Shown: positions 5,853-11,529 of the stretch, one piece after another
Layout: the number at the start of each line of letters is the position of its first letter
Position numbering within the stretch: position 1 is the first letter of the stretch
DNA from: an uncultured Clostridia bacterium
GTDB lineage: Bacteria > Bacillota > Clostridia > Christensenellales > UBA1242
Length of the DNA: 11,529 nucleotides
Reading direction: 5' to 3'
Assembly: GCA_948439925.1 (NCBI GenBank)
Contig: CAOJNR010000021.1
Location: forward strand, 1 to 11,529
Translations under genes and position numbers: made by a program
Notes under the pieces: model-generated
What the model saw: the letters and a program-made list of their open reading frames with translations, nothing else
Database searches by the model: none
What the model was told of the DNA's origin: nothing

Positions 5853-6662
5853 ATGACAAACCTCATCATTCCAATCGTTGAAAATCCTGCATCATATATT
5901 TCAGGCATAACCAAAATTGCACTCAATAGTGATGCGAAAATTTTTGTTGGCGTGACTGAAAATTTGGTGAGTGAACTAAATTTAAATATGCCTAATGTTG
6001 ATGTCACTGTCTATGAAAAGGGTAGCAATAAAGAAGAAATCTTGAATGCAATGAAAAACTTTTTGCCAAGCGGAAAGGTTGTCATTTGCAGGCGACCTAT
6101 TTCTTTTGAAGAATATTCGCAACTAAAAAATTCAAATGCACAAATAACCTATTGCGAAAGTCAGAAATCTAACCGCATTTTAAAATATCTAAAAGATTTT
6201 TGGCAATTTATAACCAAGACAATTTTTGGCGTTAAAACCTTTCAGGGTGACACCTCTCTTATCGCTTTTGATGATGACCTTGCAGAAGTGCTTTCTGAGG
6301 CTGAAAACTTTTCCTTTGCAACAAGAGTTGACCGCTGGAAAGGATGCACACATGAGGTAATCGATGGCAAAGGCGCACCAGCAAGAAAGGTGCAGAATAA
6401 AAAATATAATGCCATGCTTATGCTTGCCATTTTTCTTCCGCTTGTCATTGGCGCAGTTATAACAACTTGTCTTGCTCTTTTTGTTAAGGTTTCAATCGTT
6501 GGAGGGCTTCTCATAGCATGCCTTGACATAATTTGCCTTGGAATTGCATTTTTTTGTATACTTATGTTAATATTCAGTTTAACTGTTGGACAGAAAAATT
6601 ATAAAACTGCAAAGGAAGTGATGATTGAAAATAAAAGGGAGGATGAAAATGAAAAAGGTTAA
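5853..6662 (+). CDS. Two-helix membrane protein resembling a degenerate GT2 glycosyltransferase
   Basis: The protein has 269 residues; the ATG follows a perfect AGGAGG at 5843-5848 that overlaps the rpiB stop. The first 185 residues are soluble and the last third has two long hydrophobic helices at about 188-211 and 213-243, then a charged tail. Residues 107-165 (NRILKYLKDFWQFITKTIF, then GDTSLIAFDDDLAEVL, then FSFATRVDRWKG) follow the pattern of the back half of dolichol-phosphate-mannose-type and GtrB-type glycosyltransferases, which also end in two membrane helices. The N-terminal nucleotide-binding segment and the DxD metal site are not evident; at the expected place the sequence reads SGKVVICRRPIS. 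It may therefore be an inactive or strongly altered relative. Its last 14 bases overlap gapA. The function is unknown and the family assignment is a low-confidence inference. Confidence 0.85.
   Translation: MTNLIIPIVENPASYISGITKIALNSDAKIFVGVTENLVSELNLNMPNVDVTVYEKGSNKEEILNAMKNFLPSGKVVICRRPISFEEYSQLKNSNAQITYCESQKSNRILKYLKDFWQFITKTIFGVKTFQGDTSLIAFDDDLAEVLSEAENFSFATRVDRWKGCTHEVIDGKGAPARKVQNKKYNAMLMLAIFLPLVIGAVITTCLALFVKVSIVGGLLIACLDIICLGIAFFCILMLIFSLTVGQKNYKTAKEVMIENKREDENEKG
6637..6642 (+). promoter_or_regulatory. Ribosome binding site that sets the gapA start
   Basis: GGGAGG directly abuts an ATG at 6643, leaving no spacing for that codon, but sits six bases before the ATG at 6649. The second ATG is therefore the likely start. 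The site lies inside the coding region of the upstream gene. Confidence 0.7.
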
Positions 6663-7650
6663 AATTGGTATCAATGGTTTTGGAAGAATTGGCAGACTTG
6701 TTTTGAGAGTTTGCGCAAATCGTGAAGATGTGGTTGTTGTTGCTGTCAATGACCCATTTATCGACCTTGAATATGGACTATATCTTCTAACGCACGACAC
6801 AATTCACGGAAAGTTTGACGGTGTAGCATCAATTAAAGATGGAAAACTTTATGTCAACCGCAAGCCTATCGTATTCTTTGCTGAAAAGGAACCACAAAAC
6901 ATCAACTGGGCTAGTGCTGGCACTGATGTGGTTATCGAAGCAACAGGAAAATTTACTAAGTATGAAGACGCAGTAAAACACCTTGACGGCGGAGCAAAAA
7001 AAGTTGTTGTTTCGGCACCTGGCAAAAATATGCCTATGTTTGTTATGGGTGTCAATAACAATGAATACAAGGGCGAAAAAGTTGTGTCTAATGCTTCTTG
7101 CACAACAAACTGCCTTGCGCCACTTGCAAAGGTGATAAACGATAATTTTGGAATTGAAGAAGGCATTATGACAACAGTTCACTCAGTCACAGCCACTCAA
7201 CTTACTGTTGATGGGCCTTCAAAGAAAGATTGGCGAGGTGGAAGAGCGGCGTCATATAACATCATTCCATCTTCAACAGGCGCTGCAAAAGCTGTTGGTG
7301 AGGTTTTGCCAAGCCTTAAAGGCAAGCTTACTGGCAAGAGTTTCAGAGTTCCAACTTTGAACGTTTCTGCTGTTGACCTTACAGTTAAATTATTAAAGCC
7401 AACAACCTATGAAAATATTGTGAAGGCAATCAAAAAAGCTTCTAAGGAAGAACTTAATGGTATTCTTGGCTGGACAGACGACGACGTTGTTTCAAGTGAT
7501 TTTATTGGTGACCCAAGAACATCGATTTTCGATGTTAAAGCAGGAATTATGATGAGTCCAACTTTTGTTCAGCTTGTTGCTTGGTATGATAACGAATGGG
7601 GTTATTCAAACAAGACTGTTGACCTTGCATGGCAAATTTGTCAAAAATAG
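6649..7650 (+). CDS. gapA: Glyceraldehyde-3-phosphate dehydrogenase (type I)
   Basis: The 333-residue protein is full length for the family. The NAD-binding start KIGINGFGRIGRLVLR carries the Rossmann glycine motif. Asp35 in AVNDPF is the usual NAD-selecting acid. SNASCTTNCLAPLAK at residues 147-161 holds the catalytic Cys151, and TTVHSVTATQ holds the partner His178. The later DWRGGRAASYNIIPSSTGAA and WYDNEWGYSNK segments are standard. It oxidises glyceraldehyde 3-phosphate to 1,3-bisphosphoglycerate with NAD and phosphate in glycolysis. The NDPFIDLEY and THDTIHGKFDG blocks resemble the enterobacterial/eukaryotic-like subgroup more than the NDLTD form common in clostridia. The start overlaps the upstream gene by 14 bases, suggesting translational coupling. 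Unlike in many bacteria, pgk and tpi do not follow. Confidence 0.96.
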   Translation: MKKVKIGINGFGRIGRLVLRVCANREDVVVVAVNDPFIDLEYGLYLLTHDTIHGKFDGVASIKDGKLYVNRKPIVFFAEKEPQNINWASAGTDVVIEATGKFTKYEDAVKHLDGGAKKVVVSAPGKNMPMFVMGVNNNEYKGEKVVSNASCTTNCLAPLAKVINDNFGIEEGIMTTVHSVTATQLTVDGPSKKDWRGGRAASYNIIPSSTGAAKAVGEVLPSLKGKLTGKSFRVPTLNVSAVDLTVKLLKPTTYENIVKAIKKASKEELNGILGWTDDDVVSSDFIGDPRTSIFDVKAGIMMSPTFVQLVAWYDNEWGYSNKTVDLAWQICQK

Positions 7651-7659
7651 GGAGGGAGA

Positions 7660-7986
7660 ATGGAAGAAAAAGATCTTCAAAAGATTGAAAATGCTTCAAA
7701 AGATTCAAAAAATAAAGGCAAGGCTTTGGTGTCAAACAAAATTCTTTCCTTTTGTGCGTATATTGGAATCGCTTGCATTGCGATAGCGCTTCTCTTGTCT
7801 GCCTGCTTCAAAGGTAACACCAATGTGGAAAATGTTTTTCGCTCAATAGGTGAAGTGATTGCTTATATCCTTGCAATGATTCTTGCTTTTTATTGGGTTA
7901 AAAGCCATAAACATATCGCTTGGCTTGTTTTTTACATCATCTTTGTTGTCACAATCGCAGTGCTTTATATTTTGGTTGTGATTTAA
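7660..7986 (+). CDS. Small three-helix membrane protein, unrecognised
   Basis: The protein has 108 residues. A charged, soluble start of about 26 residues rich in Lys, Asp and Glu (MEEKDLQKIENASKDSKNKG) is followed by three hydrophobic helices at about 27-49, 60-81 and 86-107, ending almost at the C-terminus. I do not recognise a family. The strong site GGAGGGAG at 7651-7658 sits right after the gapA stop and just before the ATG, so the gene is almost certainly expressed with gapA. The LLSAC sequence at residues 45-49 looks like a lipobox but lies too deep in the protein to be one. Confidence 0.78.
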   Translation: MEEKDLQKIENASKDSKNKGKALVSNKILSFCAYIGIACIAIALLLSACFKGNTNVENVFRSIGEVIAYILAMILAFYWVKSHKHIAWLVFYIIFVVTIAVLYILVVI

Positions 7987-7999
7987 ACGGAAGTTTAAA
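7982..7999 (+). other. Perfect hairpin with a GGAA loop over a stop codon
   Basis: TTTAAAC at 7982-7988 and GTTTAAA at 7993-7999 are perfect inverted repeats around GGAA, a GNRA-type tetraloop. The stem contains the stop codon of the upstream gene (7984-7986). No T-run follows, so it is not a standard terminator. It could protect or mark an RNA end within the operon. Confidence 0.55.
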
Positions 8000-8029
8000 A
8001 ATATCTAAAACAAAAGAAAATAAAAAATT

Positions 8030-8404
8030 ATGAAAAGAAAGTGGATTGTATCATCAATACTAGTGTTTATGTCTGTGCTTTTTGCACTTTTAAAAGATGT
8101 TTTTAGTGCAAGCGTTTATATTTCACTTTCTTTTTTAATTCTATTGTCTGCTTACTGGACAGTTGAATTTATAGTTGGATATATTTTTTCTTTCCACAAA
8201 AAATTTGAAGAAAGGTTTGAAATGTATCTTGTCTATCTTATCAATTCGTCTGAACTTACAAGTGAAGATATCCAAATGGGCAGAGAAAGCCTAAAAAAGA
8301 AATTCAAAAAGTCACTCAGACGAGAAAAACTTATCGAAATCGGAAAGATTTTGGTTGCTGTCACCATAATGATAACAACAATAGTGATTTTAATTCGACA
8401 ATAA
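8030..8404 (+). CDS. Small membrane protein with a basic cytoplasmic loop, unrecognised
   Basis: The protein has 124 residues. Hydrophobic helices lie at about 5-21, 27-54 and 104-122. The stretch between the second and third (55-103) is strongly charged and basic (GRESLKKKFKKSLRREK at about 84-100) and is probably cytoplasmic and helical. No family is recognised. The start ATG follows only A-rich sequence and lacks a clear binding site, unlike its neighbours, so expression may be lower or coupled to the gene 43 bases upstream. A good terminator follows, marking the end of the operon. It has the same three-helix plan as the preceding protein, but I see no sequence similarity between them. Confidence 0.75.
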   Translation: MKRKWIVSSILVFMSVLFALLKDVFSASVYISLSFLILLSAYWTVEFIVGYIFSFHKKFEERFEMYLVYLINSSELTSEDIQMGRESLKKKFKKSLRREKLIEIGKILVAVTIMITTIVILIRQ

Positions 8405-8410
8405 GAAATG

Positions 8411-8447
8411 TAATGTGTCAATATTATTTGGCACATTATTTGTTTTT
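8411..8447 (+). terminator. Intrinsic terminator ending the gapA operon
   Basis: TAATGTGTC at 8411-8419 pairs with GGCACATTA at 8430-8438 (nine pairs, one G.T) around a ten-base loop, followed by TTTGTTTTT at 8439-8447. It begins six bases after the stop codon region of the upstream gene and ends just before the tig promoter. Confidence 0.78.
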
Positions 8448-8449
8448 GC

Positions 8450-8478
8450 TTGATTTATATTTGAGAATGTGGTATCAT
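8450..8478 (+). promoter_or_regulatory. Extended -10 promoter for tig-clpP-clpX
   Basis: TTGATT at 8450-8455 and TATCAT at 8473-8478 are 17 bases apart, with a TG one base before the -10 (TGGTATCAT). Transcription would start near 8485, about 20 bases before the tig start. I see no CtsR direct repeat or CIRCE inverted repeat nearby, so heat-shock control of these types is not supported here. Confidence 0.75.
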
Positions 8479-8505
8479 GTTTAAGTCGAAAAAAAGGAGA
8501 AAAAC

Positions 8506-9786
8506 ATGTATACATACGAAAAGAAAGAAAAAGAAGGACAACTTAAAGTTACCATTTCAAAAGAAGAATGGGAAAAGGCAGTCGAGAAAGCCTACCAAAA
8601 CACAAAGGGCAAATATAACGTTCAAGGCTTCCGCAAAGGTAAAGCACCAAGAAGGGTTATTGAACAAACTTACGGCGACACAGTTTTCTTTGATGACGCT
8701 TTTGAAGAGGTTATATCAAATGAATATTCAAAATTTTTGCTTGAAAACAGTGAGGTTAAACCTGCTGAGTCACCAAGAGTTGAGATGAACTCTTTCACTA
8801 TTGACAAAGGTATTGAAGCAACTCTCACTTTTGCGCTTATGCCAGAAGTTACTCTTGCAAGCTTAACTGGACTTAAAGCAAAAGTTAAACCTGCCAAGGT
8901 TGACGAGAAAGCAATCAGCGCTGAAATCGAAAGATTCAGAGAAGCTCACGCTCGTTATGAAGAAAGTGAAGATAAAGTTAATAATGGCGACTTTGCAACA
9001 ATCGACTTTTCAGGCTCAGTTGATGGGGTTAAGTTTGAAGGTGGCACTGCAAAAGATTACCGCCTTGAAATCGGCTCTCATACTTTCATTGAAGGTTTTG
9101 AAGAGCAAATTGTTGGACTCAAAAAAGGTGAAAGTAAGGATATTAATGTGACTTTCCCAGCATCTTATCAAGCAGAGGAACTTGCAGGAAAGCCAGCTGT
9201 GTTTGCAATCACAGTAAACAAGGTTGAAAGAAAAATTTTGCCAAATATTGACGATAAATTTATTTCAGATACCACAGAATTTGAAACATTGGATGAATAT
9301 AAGGCAAGCGTTAAGGATACACTTGAAAAGAGAGCAAGTGAGCAAGCTGAAAAAGATTATGAAATGGCTCTTATTGAAGAGATTGTTGAAAACAGTAAGG
9401 TTGAAATTCCTCACAGCATGACTCACCACGAAGTTCATCACATTTTGCATGACTTTGAACACAGGCTTGCTCATCAAGGCATGACTCTTAAAGCTTATCT
9501 TGAATATATCGGTAAGAGCGAAGAGGAGTTCGAAGAAGAAAGAATGCCTGACGCTGAAAAGAATGTTAAAACACGCCTTGTTCTTCAAAAAATTATTGAA
9601 GAAAACAAACTCCAAGTCAGTGAAGAAGAACTTGACAAGGAAATTTCAGCTTATGCTGACCAATTCAAAGTTAAGCTTGATGACATTAAAGCATCTCTCT
9701 CACCAGACGACATTGCTTACTTTGAAAACCAAGCACTTATGAATAAACTTGTTGTATTCATTAAAGATAAAAACAAGAAAGCATAA
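8506..9786 (+). CDS. tig: Trigger factor, ribosome-bound chaperone and prolyl isomerase
   Basis: The 426-residue protein is full length. The N-terminal ribosome-binding domain (1 to about 115) carries the tail-loop signature GFRKGKAPRR at 41-50. The FKBP-type isomerase domain spans about 161-243 (GDFATIDFSGSVDG, GSHTFIEGFEEQIVGLKKGE). The C-terminal chaperone arms run from about 244 to the end. Trigger factor meets nascent chains at the ribosome exit tunnel and speeds proline isomerisation. AAGGAG at 8494-8499 precedes the ATG by six bases. The order tig-clpP-clpX is conserved across many bacteria. An oddity is a histidine ladder in the first chaperone arm: His at 303, 307, 311, 315, 319 and 323, exactly every fourth residue, plus His308 and His312. 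This is not a usual feature of the family. Confidence 0.97.
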   Translation: MYTYEKKEKEGQLKVTISKEEWEKAVEKAYQNTKGKYNVQGFRKGKAPRRVIEQTYGDTVFFDDAFEEVISNEYSKFLLENSEVKPAESPRVEMNSFTIDKGIEATLTFALMPEVTLASLTGLKAKVKPAKVDEKAISAEIERFREAHARYEESEDKVNNGDFATIDFSGSVDGVKFEGGTAKDYRLEIGSHTFIEGFEEQIVGLKKGESKDINVTFPASYQAEELAGKPAVFAITVNKVERKILPNIDDKFISDTTEFETLDEYKASVKDTLEKRASEQAEKDYEMALIEEIVENSKVEIPHSMTHHEVHHILHDFEHRLAHQGMTLKAYLEYIGKSEEEFEEERMPDAEKNVKTRLVLQKIIEENKLQVSEEELDKEISAYADQFKVKLDDIKASLSPDDIAYFENQALMNKLVVFIKDKNKKA

Positions 9787-9813
9787 AAAGATGTTTTTTA
9801 GGGAGGATAATTT

Positions 9814-10398
9814 ATGTTAATTCCTATGGTTGTTGACCAAAATGGCGCATCAGAAAGGTCTTATGATATCTATTCAAGATTGCTTGAAGACCGCATTGTG
9901 TTTTTGAACGGAGAGGTGACTGATGAGAGTGCGAACATTATTGTTGCGCAACTTATCTATCTTGAAGGCAAAAATCCAGGCAAAGATATCTCACTTTATA
10001 TCAACAGTCCTGGCGGTAGCGTTTCAGCAGGACTTGCAATCTATGACACAATGAAATACATCAAGTGCGATGTTTCCACAATTTGCGTTGGCCGTGCTGC
10101 GTCAATGGGCGCATTCCTTCTTGCAGGTGGAACAAAGGGTAAAAGATTTGCTCTTCCAAACAGTGAAATTATGATTCACCAACCACTTGGTGGCGCACAA
10201 GGTCAAGCCAGCGATATCGCAATCCAAGCAAATCATATCCAAAAAATCAAGAAAAATTTGAATAGGATGCTTAGCGAGAACACTGGCAAAAGTATTGAAA
10301 TTATCGAAAAAGACACTGATCGTGACAACTATATGAGTGCGGAAGAAGCAAAGGAATATGGCGTCATTGACGAAATCTTTGTTTCAAGAAAAAAATAA
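9814..10398 (+). CDS. clpP: ATP-dependent Clp protease proteolytic subunit ClpP
   Basis: The 194-residue serine peptidase has the triad Ser97 (GRAASMGAFLLAGG), His122 (MIHQPLGG) and Asp171 (DTDRDNYMSAEEA). Other family blocks are YINSPGGSVSAGLAIYDTM at 62-80 and the C-terminal AKEYGVIDEI. The long N-terminal propeptide of some ClpPs is absent. Fourteen subunits form a barrel that degrades proteins fed in by ClpX or ClpC. GGGAGG at 9801-9806 precedes the ATG by seven bases. It lies 27 bases after tig and 58 before clpX, so the three genes probably form one transcript. Nothing appears missing. Confidence 0.97.
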   Translation: MLIPMVVDQNGASERSYDIYSRLLEDRIVFLNGEVTDESANIIVAQLIYLEGKNPGKDISLYINSPGGSVSAGLAIYDTMKYIKCDVSTICVGRAASMGAFLLAGGTKGKRFALPNSEIMIHQPLGGAQGQASDIAIQANHIQKIKKNLNRMLSENTGKSIEIIEKDTDRDNYMSAEEAKEYGVIDEIFVSRKK

Positions 10399-10415
10399 TT
10401 TTTTCACAAAGGAAA

Positions 10416-10446
10416 TTCTTAAATAAAAAAGTAAAAATTTTAAGGA
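10416..10446 (+). promoter_or_regulatory. Possible hairpin covering the clpX ribosome binding site
   Basis: TTCTTAAA at 10416-10423 can pair with TTTAAGGA at 10439-10446 (eight pairs, one G.T), which includes most of the AAGGAGG binding site at 10442-10448. The loop is 15 bases and the stem AT-rich, so stability is doubtful. Confidence 0.3.
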
Positions 10447-10456
10447 GGCTTTTTAA

Positions 10457-11529
10457 GTGGACGGAATTGATTATAAATGCTCATTTTGTGGTAAGGCTCA
10501 GAAAGATGCAAAAAAACTTATTGCCAGCCCAAGCGGTGATAGTTATATTTGCGACGAATGTGTGGCAATATGCAAAGACATTATGAGCGAAGTTGACAAA
10601 AGTTCAAACTTTGAAAATATTGAACTTCCAACTCCACAAGAGATAAAGGCAAAACTTGATGAATATATTATTGGCCAAGACGATGCAAAAAAGATTCTTG
10701 CAGTTGCTGTGTATAATCACTATAAACGACTTAATTACAATTTCGGCGGAACAAAAAATGAGGATGATGTTGAACTTGAAAAAAGCAATATCCTCATGAT
10801 TGGGCCAACTGGAACAGGAAAAACTCTTCTTGCAAAAACCCTTGCAAGAATTCTCAAAGTTCCTTTCGCAACAGCGGATGCAACAACTTTGACTGAGGCA
10901 GGTTATGTCGGTGATGATGTTGAGAATATTCTTTTGAAACTTATCCAAAACGCTGATTATGACATTGCAAAAGCTCAGCGCGGAATTATCTATATCGACG
11001 AAATCGATAAGATTGCCAAAAAAACTCAAAACGTTTCAATTACAAGGGATGTGGCTGGCGAGGGTGTTCAACAAGCACTTCTCAAAATTATTGAAAGCAC
11101 AGTTGCATCAGTTCCACCACAAGGTGGAAGAAAGCATCCGCATCAAGAGATGCTTCAAATCGACACAACAAATATTTTGTTTATTTGCGGTGGTGCATTT
11201 GTTGGGCTTGACAAAATTGTTGAAAGCAGAAAGGAAAACACAACTCTTGGATTTAACGCTCAAATAAAGAATGACGAAGAAAAGGAAATAAGCGGATTTT
11301 TTAAAGAAATTCAGCCTGATGACTTAATCAAGTTTGGTCTTATTCCTGAGTTTGTTGGTCGTCTGCCAGTTATGGTTGGTCTTGATAACCTCGACGAACA
11401 AGCACTTGTCCATATTTTGACCGAGCCTAAAAATTCGATTGTGAAACAATATAAACTTATGTTCAAAATGGACGGAATTGAAATTGAGTTTTCAGAAGAG
11501 GCTGTCAAGGCTATTGCAAAGAAATCAAT
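10457..11529 (+). CDS. clpX: ATP-dependent Clp protease ATPase subunit ClpX (partial, C-terminus missing)
   Basis: The frame opens with GTG at 10457, eight bases after AAGGAGG at 10442-10448, and runs off the right edge after 357 codons of an expected 410-430. The zinc-binding domain has Cys8, Cys11, Cys32 and Cys35 (CX2C-X20-CX2C). The AAA+ core has Walker A GPTGTGKT at 116-123, pore loop GYVGDD at 149-154, Walker B IIYIDE at 177-182, the RKH loop (GRKHPHQ) at 224-230, and the arginine-finger segment IPEFVGR ending at Arg302. The ClpP-docking tripeptide is LGF at 264-266 rather than the IGF of Escherichia coli. The sensor-2 region lies beyond the window. ClpX unfolds tagged proteins and threads them into ClpP, encoded just upstream. 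Confidence 0.96.
   Translation, partial: MDGIDYKCSFCGKAQKDAKKLIASPSGDSYICDECVAICKDIMSEVDKSSNFENIELPTPQEIKAKLDEYIIGQDDAKKILAVAVYNHYKRLNYNFGGTKNEDDVELEKSNILMIGPTGTGKTLLAKTLARILKVPFATADATTLTEAGYVGDDVENILLKLIQNADYDIAKAQRGIIYIDEIDKIAKKTQNVSITRDVAGEGVQQALLKIIESTVASVPPQGGRKHPHQEMLQIDTTNILFICGGAFVGLDKIVESRKENTTLGFNAQIKNDEEKEISGFFKEIQPDDLIKFGLIPEFVGRLPVMVGLDNLDEQALVHILTEPKNSIVKQYKLMFKMDGIEIEFSEEAVKAIAKKS

Noticed and set aside
6829..7182. Open frames antisense to gapA
   Set aside because: They mirror the conserved GAPDH sequence and have no binding site or plausible product.
7792..7806. LLSAC as a lipoprotein signal in the small membrane protein
   Set aside because: The Cys is at residue 49, after a charged start and inside a membrane helix, so signal peptidase II processing is unlikely.
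8405..8505. CtsR or CIRCE heat-shock operator upstream of tig
   Set aside because: Neither the direct-repeat CtsR pattern nor the TTAGCACTC/GAGTGCTAA inverted repeat is present.
9265..9615. Open frame antisense to tig
   Set aside because: It lies opposite a clearly coding region. Its Phe/Asn-rich product looks like reversed Glu/Lys codons.
10604..11029. Open frame antisense to clpX
   Set aside because: It is the reverse of a strongly conserved AAA+ coding region, is rich in Cys, Phe and Ile from mirrored codons, and matches no known family.

Overview
The window is AT-rich DNA with the gene order and gene content of a low-GC Gram-positive bacterium (Bacillota). Supporting this are an obg-yhbY start, a ywlE-rpiB pair, a tig-clpP-clpX block, GGAGG-type ribosome binding sites and sigma-A-like promoters. 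TGA acts as a stop and tryptophan is TGG, so the genetic code is standard. A large GLUG-repeat surface protein and the unusual gene order suggest an uncultured clostridial, possibly gut, lineage. That placement is inference; there is no rRNA here to confirm it.

Layout. (1) 1-697: the tail of the ribosome-assembly GTPase Obg, then YhbY, a small 50S-binding protein. (2) 704-4406: an accessory stretch. It holds an 853-residue membrane-anchored GLUG-repeat protein with its own consensus promoter, a bidirectional terminator, and a convergent gene for an unrecognised four-helix membrane protein. (3) 4490-4894: rsfS, the ribosomal silencing factor, with its own promoter. (4) 4942-8404: an apparent operon of a YwlE-type phosphatase, ribose-5-phosphate isomerase B, a membrane protein resembling a degenerate GT2 glycosyltransferase, glyceraldehyde-3-phosphate dehydrogenase, and two small three-helix membrane proteins. 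It ends at a good intrinsic terminator. (5) 8450-11529: trigger factor, ClpP and ClpX in the usual order behind an extended -10 promoter. ClpX runs off the right edge.

How the parts relate. Obg, YhbY and RsfS all act on the large ribosomal subunit and in many Bacillota lie close together, usually with nadD and yqeK between yhbY and rsfS. Here those two are absent and surface/membrane genes occupy the gap. RpiB and GapA link the pentose phosphate pathway and glycolysis. Trigger factor, ClpP and ClpX handle folding of new chains and regulated proteolysis.

Points most worth a second look: a perfect every-fourth-residue histidine ladder in trigger factor; the rebuilt obg-yhbY-rsfS locus; the internally duplicated GLUG protein; a possible inactive Mrr-like domain in the minus-strand membrane protein; and the possible degenerate glycosyltransferase in the gapA operon. 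I saw no tRNA, rRNA, CRISPR array, insertion sequence or known riboswitch. I found no clear signs of a defence or mobile system.
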